Below are positions 45,293 through 56,809 of a stretch of DNA of 64,000 nt, in pieces. Numbering within the stretch: position 1 is the stretch's first letter; each line of letters begins with the position of its first letter. A model generated the notes under the pieces. It did no database searches, was not told the DNA's origin, and saw only the letters and a list, made by a program, of their open reading frames with translations. Made by a program: the position numbers and the translations under genes. This DNA is from Gnetum montanum (taxonomy: Eukaryota; Streptophyta; Gnetopsida; Gnetales; Gnetaceae): NCBI GenBank assembly GCA_015680685.1, contig MNCI01016355.1:671106-735105 (forward strand), written 5' to 3'.

Positions 45293-45302
45293 TACCTCCC
45301 AT
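45293..45302 (-). promoter_or_regulatory. Polypurine tract of I
   Basis: ATGGGAGGTA on the minus strand, adjoining the 3' LTR. Confidence 0.8.
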
Positions 45303-46997
45303 GATTAAATGAAAACTCATCCTTGGGTTCCTTACAAAATATAAGGAAGGTATGGGATTATTAACTAAATGAGAACTTGACAGTGACAGAGAATAACATA
45401 CTCAAAGTGCTTGGTGAATGGATCAACAAACATATTACAACATTGGTGTTCATGTCCATTATGGTGAACACTGTACATAGATGACATCCAGACCCTCATC
45501 TGATAGCTTGAAGAGAAAGAGAAAGAAAAAAGAAGATAAGGCGCATTGCTGCCGATGTCAAAAATGTGCACTTCGTTGTTTATCCATAGCCACATGACCA
45601 AACTTGTTCCTTGCATAAATGCTCTAGCTCCAGTCCAACCTGAGTGCTTCCTCTTATCCTAGTCCATTGTCCGTGTAATCGCCATCTGTACACACAACAC
45701 AGTCATGAATTAGCAAGGATAGATAAGCCATAATGCAATTGATACCTTGCCTCGATATAAGCACATTGACTAGGTTGTGGGTATGGCAGATATTAGGTTA
45801 GAGGTTTTTAACTAATAACTACCCAAGGTGTAGGAGTGAGATAGGTGATCGAATAGAAAAATTTGTGACAAGGTGGCCTTGAATAAGAGCGATCCTCCAG
45901 TAGTGATAGGGTGGAAAAACTAAAGGAACAATGAAGATGAGGGGAAAAACAACGGTGAAGCCAATAAGATGGATGTCATGGATGGGGATGAAATAAGAAA
46001 TGGTTGATTGAAAAGAATGTTTAAGGGAAAGAACTTAACAATTCCACCAAAAAGAAATGCTAGTGGGTCCTTGCCAAAGCAGGCTCATGTCTTTTATGCC
46101 TTGACAGACTCACAAACCAAAGAGTTTGTAGGCTCTTGGAATGACATATGGAAACAAAGGTTAAGAACTTACCAACAAGAGTTTAACGAAGACTAACAAT
46201 GCATCGACCAAGACATAGACTAATCATAAAACTAGCAATGAGGTGGAATATGGAAAGAAATATGGAAGGGGAGGAGGAAATGGAATGGAATCCCAAGAGC
46301 AAGGTTGTGTAAATTCCATTGTGTATTATGTGGTTAAGGTGACTAAATAAAATTCATCCCAAGTTCAGACTCACCAACCACATCTAGTGACCTTGCATCA
46401 ACACATTTGACCAACCCATCCTCATGAAGCAACAATAATGCATCCATCAAGTTACCACTATTCAAAGGAGAGAAAGATAGGAAAGCAGGAAGCGAGAAAG
46501 GGGTTTAGGTAGAGGGAACCTTTAGGCATGGGTAACATGTCTTTCTAGTTTCATAACCAGTGTTTGCAGCCCATGTTTCTTTATTATGTCTAAGGGGTGT
46601 GCTTTGAATTCCCACTAGTTTTGTTTTTTGTTTTTTTTTTTTTGTTTTTTTGTTTTTTTTTCTTTGAGAACCATACCATGCAANATCTCCTTTGGCTTTG
46701 GAACTATACTATCCATTTTTCTAAATAAACTTATTAATAAATTGGTGACTTGGTATTCTTCAAACCAAGGAAGGACTTAATGGTTGAAAAGGGTGTGACT
46801 TNGTCAAAGGTAAACCCAAAAATTAGCAATCAACATTATTATAGTCTAACTCATTATCATGAGCACTTATTATATGACGAATGAAAGTAATTCAAACAAA
46901 GAAATAGAAAAATTGTGAACGATGGTGTAAAACAAAAATAAGTAAAATTGAAAAGATGTGTAAAAAAAATACAAAAAGACCTAAGGGCTTAGAAAGG
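45303..46997 (-). other. 3' non-coding region of I
   Basis: Blocks shared with D and B include a T/G-run at 46620-46670 (purine tract on the minus strand) next to a CCATGCAA motif, and ACTTNGTCAAAGG near 46798. Single Ns at 46684 and 46802. The third-ORF position (about 45360-45700) has an 83-codon frame without visible similarity to the B/K ORF. Confidence 0.6.
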
Positions 46998-48250
46998 TTA
47001 GCATTGGTGGCCATCTTCCCCATGACTGAGTTGGAAGGAGGATATCCGAAATAACGAGCAGGGTTGTCCACCAACAGAGGTAGTATGGATACTGGTTGTT
47101 CTAGGCTCATAGAAAGGTTTGGTTTGTTGGATGTTGACGAACAATTTCTTATTTGGGCTCTCAAGTTTGTAAATCATCATGGCTCCTGAAGGAAAAGTTG
47201 CATGAATAATATAAGGTCCTTCCCATAGTGTTTGAAATTTAGTGCATTGTGGCATGTGTGTGGGGTTCCAATAAAGAACCTTATCTCATGGTTGGTACTT
47301 AACTTTTCTAATTTTCAGGTCATGACATTGTTTATTAAAGGCCTTGTGTAATTCATTAGATGACAGGGTGACTAATTGGTTTTCATCTAGCAGGTTAAGG
47401 CTCATTAACTGTTCTTTTTATGCTAGATTAAGGTCAAGGCTAAGATGACATGCTGTAGATAATGTACGGAGTTCTACTTGAATAGGAAGCATTGGAAGTT
47501 TTCTGTACACTAACTCATAGGGAGAGTAGACTATAGGAGTTTCCATGTGGAGCAGTATGCTCAAAGAGCATCATTCAGTTTGGTGCTCCAATCTCACCTA
47601 TATTTGCTAATGGTTTTTGTCAATATTTTTGTAATCTCCCTATTGGTTACTTCAGCCTGACCATTCACTTGAGGATGGTATGGTGTAATTATTTTGTGTT
47701 CAACTCCTAAGAGTTGCATCAACTTTCAAAAAGTCACACCTGTAAAATGTATGCCATTGTTAGAAATAAGTGCATGAGGCATGCCAAACCTATTAATGAT
47801 TTATTATTGAACAAATTGTGTAATGGTAGATGATGTACAATCCGTAACAGTGGCTGCTTCTGCCCATTTTATGAAATAGTCAACAACAACAATAATGTAG
47901 GCTTTTCCATTGGACATTGGTGTATAGGCCCCATAAAATCAATTCCCCATATGTTGAAGGGTTCTAAAGGTTGAATCCATTATTATGGACCCTCCATCCT
48001 AGTAGTCATTCCCCCATCACACTTGCAGTACTCACAAGATTGGATGAAATGATGAGTGTCCCGGAACAATGTAGGCCAATAATATCTTGCAAGAAATATT
48101 TTAATGGTTGTTCATCTTCCAGCATAATGACCCACACAAGGGCCCTCATGAGTGTCTTGGAGAACTCGTAATTGATCTACATTAGGAACACACCATCAGA
48201 CCAAGCCATCGGGACATACCTTATAAAGGTTTCCATTGATTTCCATGAAA
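46998..48250 (-). pseudogene. pol: integrase region and end of pol of I
   Basis: Zinc region at about 48250-48000; first catalytic Asp in WGIDFMG (about 47950-47935); second position reads SNNGIHF (about 47765-47750), Asn for Asp; Glu in QVNGQAEVTNRE (codon at 47653-47651). The C-terminal segment 47255-46998 is open (KFQTLWEGPYIIHATFPSGA, MIYKLESPNKKLFVNIQQ) and ends at the frame's natural stop. No chromodomain. Otherwise the pol order and frame are intact with scattered stops. Confidence 0.88.
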
Positions 48251-49650
48251 TATTTGGCTTGACAAAGAAACTATTATTTCTTTTTAGTGTCTAAATCTTG
48301 TGATGTTTGTTGTGTAAGGAGAAAGGTAAGAATGCTACTATACCAATTTTTTTCTGTGGTTAATTGATTATTTACTACACCTGCAAAGAGGTATTCATCA
48401 AGAAAATAATCAGAAAGTGGATATTCATCCTCTTTTTTGTCCCATTTAACCAAGATAAATGATCAGCAACAACGTTCTTGGTGCCTTTACGATCGAACTC
48501 TTGTAAGATTATGAGCCATCGTATGATGTGAGGGCTCACCGTTGGTTTATTCAGCAAGAACTAAATTGCACTATGGTCTTTGTGCACAAATACCTTATAG
48601 CCCAATACATAGTGCCTGAACTTATCTAGTGCAAACACCACAACCATTAATTCCTTTTCTATTGAGGTGTAGTTGAGTTGTGCACTAGCAATACTCCTAC
48701 TTGCACAGTGGATGTAATAAGAACATTTTTGGTCATCTAACTATTTAAGTACAACTCCTAAAGCATAGTTGGACATGTCAGTCATGATGTGGAATGGTCT
48801 AGACTAGTTAGGAGCTTGTAGAATAGGTTTTTCTACAAGATTCTATTTTAAAGTTTGAAAAACTAACTCACATTCTTTGGTCCATTCGAAAGGTATGTTC
48901 TTCTTCGTTAGTTCAACCAATGGTTTTGAAACCCTTGAAAAGTTTTCTATGAATCTCCTATAATAGCTAGTGTGTCCAAGGAATGATCAGATGTCTTTTA
49001 CAGTTTCAGGTTGGCGCATGATTCCTTGGATGACTTTAATCTTTTCGGGGTCTACCTCTATCCCTGTTTGTGAAATCGTATACCCTAATACTATGCCTTC
49101 TTAGACCATTAAATGGCTTTTTTTGCCAATTGAGCCTTAAATTGGTTTCAACACATCGTTTTAGTACTTACTCTAATCGGTCCAATGCTTGATCAAAGTT
49201 TTCTCCGTAGGTGGAGAAATCATCCATGAAGACCTCCACATCATTCCCTATTTACTGTTGAAAGATATTAGAACCAAATGTTGAAACGTTGCAAGAGCAT
49301 TACACAAGCCAAATGACATCTATTTGTATGCAAATGTTTGCTAAGGATTTGTGAACATGGTCTTGGCTTGGTCTTTTGATGCTACTTGGATTTTGTTGTA
49401 TCTAGTGTATCCATCTAGAAAACTATAGTAGCGATGCCCTACAATGGTATCTAAGACCTAGTCGATGAATGGCAATGGAAAGTGGTCTTTGAATGTTGCC
49501 ATGTTTAGTACCCTAAAGTCTATACACACTATCCATTTACCTCCCTTTTTGGGCATAATAACTAGTGGACTAACCCATTCACTATCAACAATGGGGTCGA
49601 TGAACCCAACTTTTAGAAGTTGTTCAATTTCTTCTTTAAACACTTGCTTT
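48251..49650 (-). pseudogene. pol: reverse transcriptase-RNase H region of I
   Basis: RT N-terminus IEQLLKVGFIDPIVDSEWVSPL, MPKKGGKWIVCIDF and ATFKDHFPLPFID at 49643-49458, open. The catalytic ATG-GAT-GAT at 49227-49219 (FMDDFSTYG) is intact. RNase H follows at about 48800-48360, ending TKNVVADHLSW. All in the frame of ATG 53036, with a limited number of stops. Of the copies here, this RT is the one closest to intact. Confidence 0.88.
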
Positions 49651-50740
49651 AGCTTTGGTTTTAATCACCTCTACAATTATCACAATTATCATTGAGGCTT
49701 CATGGAAGGGTCAGTGTAAATCCTATGTTAGCATATCCTAGGGTCTATTCCGATTAATTTGAGATATGACCAAGTGAAGGCTTTCGACCATTTGTTCATC
49801 ATTTTTAGCAGTCTCTCTTTTTGTTGAGGAGCAAGCCTAGCATTAATAATTACCGATTTTCCATATTTGAGAAATGTATACTCCATACCAGTGGGCAACA
49901 ATTTTAACTCCAGGGGATCTTGCTTAAAGTTGTTAGGGATTTCCAACTTCCCCCAATTGATATTTTCAATGTCAAGGCTTGGAAGTTGGTGATGGACTTG
50001 TTCTAATGTATCTATGCTATCGATGTAAGTGCAAGTCAAACCCTTAGTTGGTTTCATGCATACAATTGAGTTGATTTCTTAGTTAGCTGTCAGCCACTGG
50101 GTGCCTTCCTATCTTGTGGCTACCACATACAGGCATCTTTGTATGTTAGTTACTTGTGCACACTTGTTGCATGTAGGCAATGTTAAATGTTGTACAAACC
50201 AGGACTTTTGCACACAACTACACCCTGTGTCACTGTATGCGATGCATGAAAATTTCTTCTTCTTAATCTTTCCAAATGTATTTTTCTTTGATATCTCTAG
50301 GGAAAGATCACGTATTCCTAGGCATGCATCAATTGTGCTTAGCCATGCTCTTTCCATTATGATCGGGAAGTCCCCCTTACAATTGTTGACTTTAATCACT
50401 AGAAATTCAGTTGGATACAACCATCCACAAATAGTGGTAACAATGTCCTCCACTAGTCCCAATGGGATAATGATGGACTGGTTGGCCAGCTCTAAATGAT
50501 TGTTACTATTTTTTAGTGGAGGTAGGTTCCAGGCTTTGTATATTTCTTCAGAGATTAAGTTGACACCAGAACCTGAATCTAAAAGAGCTTTACATGGCTC
50601 ATTCCCCATGATTTGTAAATATATAAGAGGACTCCCAGGATCAGAGAATTTCCTAGGAAGATGGCCAGCCTTAATCCAATTGGTAATGACATGCGTCAAC
50701 ATGACTGTGTGCATTGAATATGGCCTTTGATTTGAAGGGA
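49651..50740 (-). pseudogene. pro: protease and linker of I (active site intact)
   Basis: 50966-50109 is one open stretch covering the Gag tail and protease: MHTVMLTHVITNWIKAGHLP, active site ALLDSGSGVNLISEEIY (Asp-Ser-Gly near 50580-50572), ICGWLYPTEFLVIKV, GDFPIIMERAWLSTIDACLG. The linker 50057-49728 is also open (DTLEQVHHQLPSLD, DPLELKLLPTGMEY). A single N at 50933 lies in the Gag tail. It is the only one of five readable proteases here that keeps D-S/T-G. Confidence 0.88.
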
Positions 50741-53036
50741 GTTTCGAAGTTTCGTATGATGGTGAGGCCTTTGAAGAGTTAGCTGCTTGTGACTGCAAGG
50801 ACTTGGTTGAACTATTGGTCCTAAAGAAAGGTCTCTTCTTTGTGTGATTTTTTGAACCAATAGTAAGGTGAGGATTAACAGCCCTTATAGCATTACATTG
50901 CTGTGGCTTGGCAAGGAGCTCACCTTGCACAGNAATACTACTCATTTGGTTGTGGTGGACTTCCACTTGGATAATACATCAAGGGTTGGTGGAACTGCCT
51001 TGGGTTACCCTGCGGGTAAGGTAACCTTCAAGGTGTTTGCCTTCTGTTTAATCGTGGATTGAGTGCATACACCCCAGACTCCTACATATGTGAGATTATA
51101 GGGCAACATCCCTTAGGATGGTCATATTGGCATATCTTACATCCACCATCATTGTCTGTATCTGAATCCACAACCTCTTCAATGATGGCAACTTTGCCCT
51201 TACCTTTGTTACGTGCATATTCAACTTCTCTCTTTTTTCTCTTTTCTTGATCACTACCTTCCTCTCTAGACTCCTCTACCATTTTGAGAACTATTTGAAA
51301 CCTATTATCTAGGGAGTCCCACATTTGGTCCACCTTTGTCGATACTTCTGATGCAAGTTTTTGAATGGCCAAGGTTTTCCTATTCACCATCTCTTTGAGT
51401 GGTGACTCTTCTTCATCCTCACAAAATCTAATTCCCTTCTTTTGGAGGGAAGGATCTCTATTATATTCTTCCACACTCTCTCTTTTCCTTAACTCACCTT
51501 CCTCTTTAGCAACTTGCTCCAACAATCTTCGTACTTGATGAACCCTAAGCTCAGATAGCCTTCCTTGGGCATAAGTCCCAAGGGCTCTTCACGTTTTGTG
51601 CCTAAGCCCATTTACGAGATGACGTAGTTGTTCCCTTTATGAGTAACCATGACATGGGCAACGATGTAAAAGTGCATAATATTGGCCCATGGTAGCATCC
51701 AAGGGTTCATNGCATGGGCAATGATGTAAAAGTGCATAATATTGGCCCATGGTAGCATCCAAGGGTTCATGCCCTCCTTATTTCCATCCTTAGATTTGCT
51801 TTCACAAGTTGGACACTCAGGAGTACGTTTGATACTTATCATTGAATAGTTCTAACATGGTACTCCATGGACAAATGGATTCCAGTTCTAAGGACTAGTA
51901 CTAGCTTTCTACTTCCTTGATCAATGTCCATGGAAACAACTTAAGTTTTTGCCACTCATTTTCTATGTTTTGCAGGGCACATACATCATGCAATGCTTGC
52001 AAATGATTTTGAGGATCAACATTATATTCCCCTTCAAATTGTGGCATATTGTTCATGTCCAATCTTTTGATCCTACTATTTTTTGGTGCCTCATTAGGAT
52101 TCTAATAGCCTTAGTTATATCTAGCATACTTCAGGTAGCGAGTAGGGGTTCATCGTGATCGTACTGTCTATGGCATCTATGATTCCTATGTTGTTCCCTA
52201 CTCTCCCTCCTCTCATGATGAGTTTCTCTAGAATGCCCTCGTCCCCTTTCTCAATTGCTTTCTCTATGATTCCTATTTTGCTTACCATTATCCTCACGGT
52301 CTTTTTCCTTGTGACTGCATCCAGATCTTGAAGGAGAGGGTGAAGGAGTTGATGAAGGTAAAGAAGAAGGAGGACTATCATCATGTTGATGCATGCTTCC
52401 TTCTCTTCGGTGGTCACAGCCTTGATCGTGGTTACGATCAGAATGTCCATCTTTTTCGTGTGTTCATGTTTCTTTTTTAGGCCCTTTGTGTTTTTCAATA
52501 CCAGAATCTGGGTTATGGATAGTCGAGTGAAGATTCTGATACCAAACCCCTTAACCGAAGTCAATGAGAGGAACATCATTGTATGGGAGACCTCCTGAGG
52601 TAGGTTCACCACCCTCATTTTCACTTATGACATATGGGAAATTTTGAGATAACTTCCCCTTCATGGATTCATGACATCTCTCATGTTGTAGATCCCTTTG
52701 ACATTGTGCCTTCATGGGTCAATACTCTCTCAAGTCATGATAATGCACAACGTACTCTAATTGTAAGTGCTACATACCAATTTGTGTGAGATCATGAAGA
52801 AGCATGCCTGGGATAGAGCGATCGAGAGGTAACACTATGTTATCTTCTAAATCACACCAACGCAGTTGTTCATCTTGGTGGAGGATAAAGGTAAAGTTTG
52901 GTATATACTCATCGGGATGAACATATACCACACGAAATTGTTGAGGGACTAGTGAATTATCCTGTGTACTATGCCTCCGATTATTCCCTGTATCGAACCT
53001 AGGTGGTGAAACACTCTCATAAGAAGAAGGAAACAT
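50741..53036 (-). pseudogene. gag: gag of I (broken)
   Basis: ATG 53036 (MFPSSYESVSPPRF) with HPDEYIPNFTFILHQDEQLRW and DRSIPGMLLHDLTQIGM open to 52770. The RS/RD-rich extension at about 52480-52170 is off frame in places. The Gag core at about 52060-51545 is damaged and includes a repeated segment around an N (51653-51770). The coiled region and zinc-knuckle-like cluster CKICQYDHPKGCCP are open at 51525-51082; I alone keeps the second Cys. 51525-51082 lies in a frame different from the ATG, the rest returns to it, so compensating indels flank it. Confidence 0.86.
51653..51770. repeat. 59 bp segment repeated either side of a single N
   Basis: GCATGGGCAAYGATGTAAAAG... occurs at 51653-51710 and again at 51712-51770 with one or two differences, separated by N at 51711. 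Looks like unmerged contig ends rather than a biological duplication. Confidence 0.8.
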
Positions 53037-53155
53037 AATTGTCTATTCAGTGTGCAATACTTTTTACTTCACTAATTATAAGATAACCAACCCTAAGGGT
53101 TCGTTCCAACAATGTGAAAATTTCCTAAGTTCTAGCTAGCGCACAACCAACAAAG

Positions 53156-53173
53156 TCCATGGCAACGGTGCCA
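53156..53173 (-). promoter_or_regulatory. Primer-binding site of I, tRNA-Asp
   Basis: TGGCACCGTTGCCATGGA on the minus strand; three mismatches to the tRNA-Asp complement. Confidence 0.9.
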
Positions 53174-53174
53174 A

Positions 53175-54030
53175 TGATGAGTAGTGAGATATCCCTACAC
53201 TCAACCATATGAATACAAGCGTACATGCATGATCTAGTCGAATTCCAAGGACTAAGTGCTTATGCGCCTTTACAGAACCTGGACGAGTTAGTCAATCATT
53301 GTCTTCCCAAGCTTACTTGTATAACATGATTGTATGGTTAAGTAAACTTGAGGTATATTATTTTTATATATTTCTATGTTTTATGTCCTAGTGCTACAAA
53401 GGGAGAAGTGAACTACTTAAGTAACCAATTTAAATTAACTAATCAACTATGCTCTAACTAGTCCTAACACCAGCATTCGTTCCCACTTGCTATCCACATC
53501 CTGAACCAGTGCAACACTACTGGGATTACCAAATGCTAATTTTTATTGGGTTACTAAGTGTTTCACACATGCTCGAAGTGGTCGTACGAAGTGTGCTTAA
53601 TTGGGAGAGTTAACAAGATGAGAGAGAGAGCATTAATTAACTAAGGAAAGCATTAAATAACTATAAATAACATTAAATATGCAATTCTGAATACCGTAAG
53701 GGTTATCACAAAGTTTGTTTTTATTTCTAGCCATAAGGTGTGCTTAGGTACACAATGCTCGAATAAAGATCTATTCTATTTATGACTCCTACTATGGGCA
53801 CTCAGAAATAATTCTAACTCTAAGTAGGAAAAAAGGCAAGAGTTCAGGTAAAGGACTAAGACTAAATTAACCAACTATTTTTCTATTGCCAAACCAAGTG
53901 CACTCGCCTCTTATTTATAGGTGATAAGACAAGCCCTGATATCGGATATTCGATATTGCTTGGAAGGCTCCGATATCGCATACCTGATATCACAGATGTG
54001 ATATCGCATCCCTAATGTTGCGGCTCATCA
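53175..54030 (-). repeat. 5' LTR of I (856 bp)
   Basis: TGATGAGTAG (left) to GGCTCATCA (right); collinear with 44451-45292. U3 GATATCGGATATTC-type units at 53935-54010. Confidence 0.95.
53912..53919 (-). promoter_or_regulatory. TATA box of I 5' LTR
   Basis: TATTTATA on the plus strand, i.e. TATAAATA on the minus strand, in the same place as in the 3' LTR. Confidence 0.75.
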
Positions 54031-54180
54031 AATGGGATTTAAAATGGTATTAAATAATAATATTCAATTTTTTGGTCATTCTATGATTAAAATCAGAAAA
54101 AAGATCTAATGAAAATAAGCTATAAAAGACACAAATAATGGGGATTTGTAGTCAAAATAGTTTTAAAAAGCTAAAAATTT
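54031..54180. repeat. Right target copy of I and continuation of the minisatellite flank
   Basis: AATGG target copy at 54031-54035, followed by AT-rich DNA with a few ATGG/AAATGGT units that fade out. Confidence 0.65.
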
Positions 54181-55200
54181 GCATTTCTAGAGTGTGGGGG
54201 TTATTTCCATAGTGTGTGGACACCATGTGACACATTCATGTTGTATGGGGCTTGAATTCCTAGCAAGTGGACACTCTCGAATGGATTCCCAATGTGTGGA
54301 TCTTGTTCAAATAGCATATAAGCCAAGAACTTAGGTTTGACAATATGTGGAACTTTTGGTAATTTTTCTTGGGCTATGTGGAACCCACTGGGTAGTGTAT
54401 GGAACTACATGGATAGCATGTGGGATAAGGAAAATTAAATTTCCAACATATGAAGTTAATTTCCCAACTAATTTCCCATCCTCAGCATGTAAAATCTAAG
54501 ATATTTTAGCCTATGGTCTGGGGAACTCACCTATGATCAAATTTAACTTCCTTGGCTGCATATAATGCTTGGAACCTAAGATTTTGGCCAAAAAATAGTG
54601 TATAAACTTAATTTCCTTCTTTATTTCCTCTCCCTAGCATGTAAGCCAGTGTGTGGAATTTTTGATGTTTTTGTCAATGCCTTGTGGGACCCACTCATCA
54701 CCAAAATTACCTATGATTACAACATTTGGACAAGGAAAGTCAATCTTTCCATTGGAAACCAATGTATGAAGCTTATTTCTTGGCTAATTTCCAAGTGCAA
54801 TGTGGGGAAGCTTGGAAACCCAAAACCTTCATCAATTTACAGTGTATGAATCAATTTACTCTTTTATTTCCAACCTATAGCAAATAGAGGTAGTGTGTGG
54901 AATTCTTGATATTTTGCCTATGTTTGTGGGATGAACACACCACTGAAGATTAACTATGTGACAACATTGGAGCTAGAAAAGTAGAAATTTTCAGAAGAAC
55001 CTAGCTTATAAAGCTAATTTCCTTATTTATTTCCCAATCACAACATGTGGAGGGTAGTTCTTGGCTTATAATGGATTTTATGTGTAGTGTGTGGGCATCT
55101 AGGAGAGGAATTTTGCCCCAAACCCAATGTTGGAAGCTAATTTCCTTCTTAATTTCCCAAGTGTAGTGTGTAGATGTTGGATTTGGAATCATAGATTCAC
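54181..55200. repeat. Degenerate repeat array (at least six copies of an AATTTCC core)
   Basis: A core of the type ATGAAGCTAATTTCCTT.TTTATTTCC, usually followed by an AGCATGTGG/AGTGTGTGGAAT block, occurs near 54430, 54592, 54758, 54838, 54995 and 55128, spaced 80-165 bp. Only the plus-strand sense is seen. No coding content; the 54598-54849 frame runs through the repeats. Confidence 0.65.
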
Positions 55201-56809
55201 TTGCACAACATATTTTTAAAGTTTTGGCTTTTTCCTACCTCTTGTGTGTGTTGCAATAAACCCAAGGATTTTGAGCTTCTTCTTTCAATAGTCAAAGGTA
55301 GAACTATCATAATCCGGCAACCATAGTGAAGGAGAAAGGATTGACAAGCCAAAACCCAAGATTGGAATAGGTAGAGGAGGTTGTAAAAATTGTTTCAAGG
55401 CTTATAAAATCATCTATAGAAGAAGGATCCTCATCGATGACTACTAGGTACTAATTACTTCCATATTTTTCTTGTTTTTAACAAAATTATGAAAACCTTT
55501 TCCCACTCCTAGGCTTTTTTTCAGTGGATACTTTTGTATCTAATTGTGTCAAATCTAGGATTTAGGCTTTCTAACTATCATGGGGATTAGATTTGGAATT
55601 TTTGACATTTTTTTTGGACATTTGGAATTTTTTCCCATGCACATGTGTAGCATTGATGACATATTTTTGCTAATTTTGGTGAAATTTTAAGATTTTTCTA
55701 GCCTATGTGCAATGAGATTTTTGAGTTCAGACTACATAAGATTGTTGTCAAAGGTTTTTCAACCATCCTAGAGGTGGAATTAGATTATTTTTATTTTTTA
55801 TTGTAAAGATTTTGGTATCTTTTCTCAACCCAATGTTCAGTGCTCTGTCTTATTTTCTGAGGTTTCTGCAATTTTTCAATGGCTAAACTAGCAATGTTGG
55901 TTAGGTTTCGACCACATACGATCAACATCTTCGGTTATTGAAAAGGCTAGATACATTGAAAGAGGATCCTAGATCATGTTTTGATTTTTTATAATTTTTT
56001 ATGATTTTTTTCCATAGTCAATGAATTGCAAACCAAGGTTTTTTCTACTCTAAATCTAGTAAAAATTTGGGTTTTCCTACACTTGTAAGTGTAGCGTTGT
56101 TGATGAATTTGGATTATTTGGGTTATGTTGACTACATCTATGGTCGAAAATAATTTTAAAAAAATTTTCTAGGGTTTTTCCTAGCTCTTTGGACTTGCAC
56201 TAGTTAATTTGTGGTTGAAATGCAGAGTTTTGGATTTTTTCTTAGTCTATGTTGACAATGTTTGCGCATTTGGAGTTAGAGTTGAGCATTGTGAATTTTT
56301 CTTAGTCCCATGGCAAGTGTGTGCATGATTGGGCTTTGAAAGGACAATGTATGGCACTCCCTAAACTAGTAGAGCGACATATGAGGGACTTTGGGGTTTT
56401 TTTCTAGGGATGAATGGTAACGTGTAGGCTTCTAGAGCCAAGAAAACTTGTGTTTTTTGTACCTTCCTTCCCACATTCCTAGCATTTTGGCATTGTTTGG
56501 ACTATTTGACCAATGTTTCTTAGCATTTTCTACTCTCTAAACTACAACATTGTCAATTTTGACATCCTATTTTGTGAAAAACTTGGTTTTATGTTAATTG
56601 TTTAGGGAACTTCTTGCTTTGATGCCATATATGACAACTATTTGACAAAATGCCAAACTAGATTTTTACAATATTAAACTATTTTGTTTTTATGTTAAAT
56701 GGCTGTGAAAATTTCAAACTAAATTTTTCTTATGTTAAATGCCTATTAAGATGCCAAATTTAATTTTTTGTATGTTACTTAAACTATGTAAAGGCTGAAT
56801 TTTGATGTG
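55201..56809 (+). other. T-rich non-coding interval upstream of the multi-exon pseudogene
   Basis: No open frame of note and no match to the elements here. Short phrases such as GGATTTTTTCTTAG and GTGTAGCGTTG recur loosely. It may be a promoter or intron region of the following pseudogene. Confidence 0.4.

Larger units (their letters stand above)
44451..54030 (-). mobile_element. Element I: most complete Athila-like element (9.58 kb)
   Basis: Minus strand; LTRs 44451-45292 (3') and 53175-54030 (5'), perfect AATGG target copies, PBS, one gag-pol frame from ATG 53036 to the stop at 46998 (2013 codons counting the stop), about 1.7 kb of 3' non-coding DNA and a polypurine tract. Protease and RT active sites are intact; the second integrase Asp is replaced. 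Stops and a compensated frame change interrupt the polyprotein. It is the best local reference for the family. Confidence 0.95.

Noticed and set aside
45365-45616. 83-codon frame in I's 3' region as a third ORF
   Set aside because: It lies in the right place but shows no similarity to the B/K third ORF and is not seen in D.
52121-52624. 167-codon minus-strand frame
   Set aside because: It is an alternative frame of the RS/RD-rich Gag segment of I; composition (Ile/Met/Leu runs) reflects shifted Arg/Ser/Asp codons.
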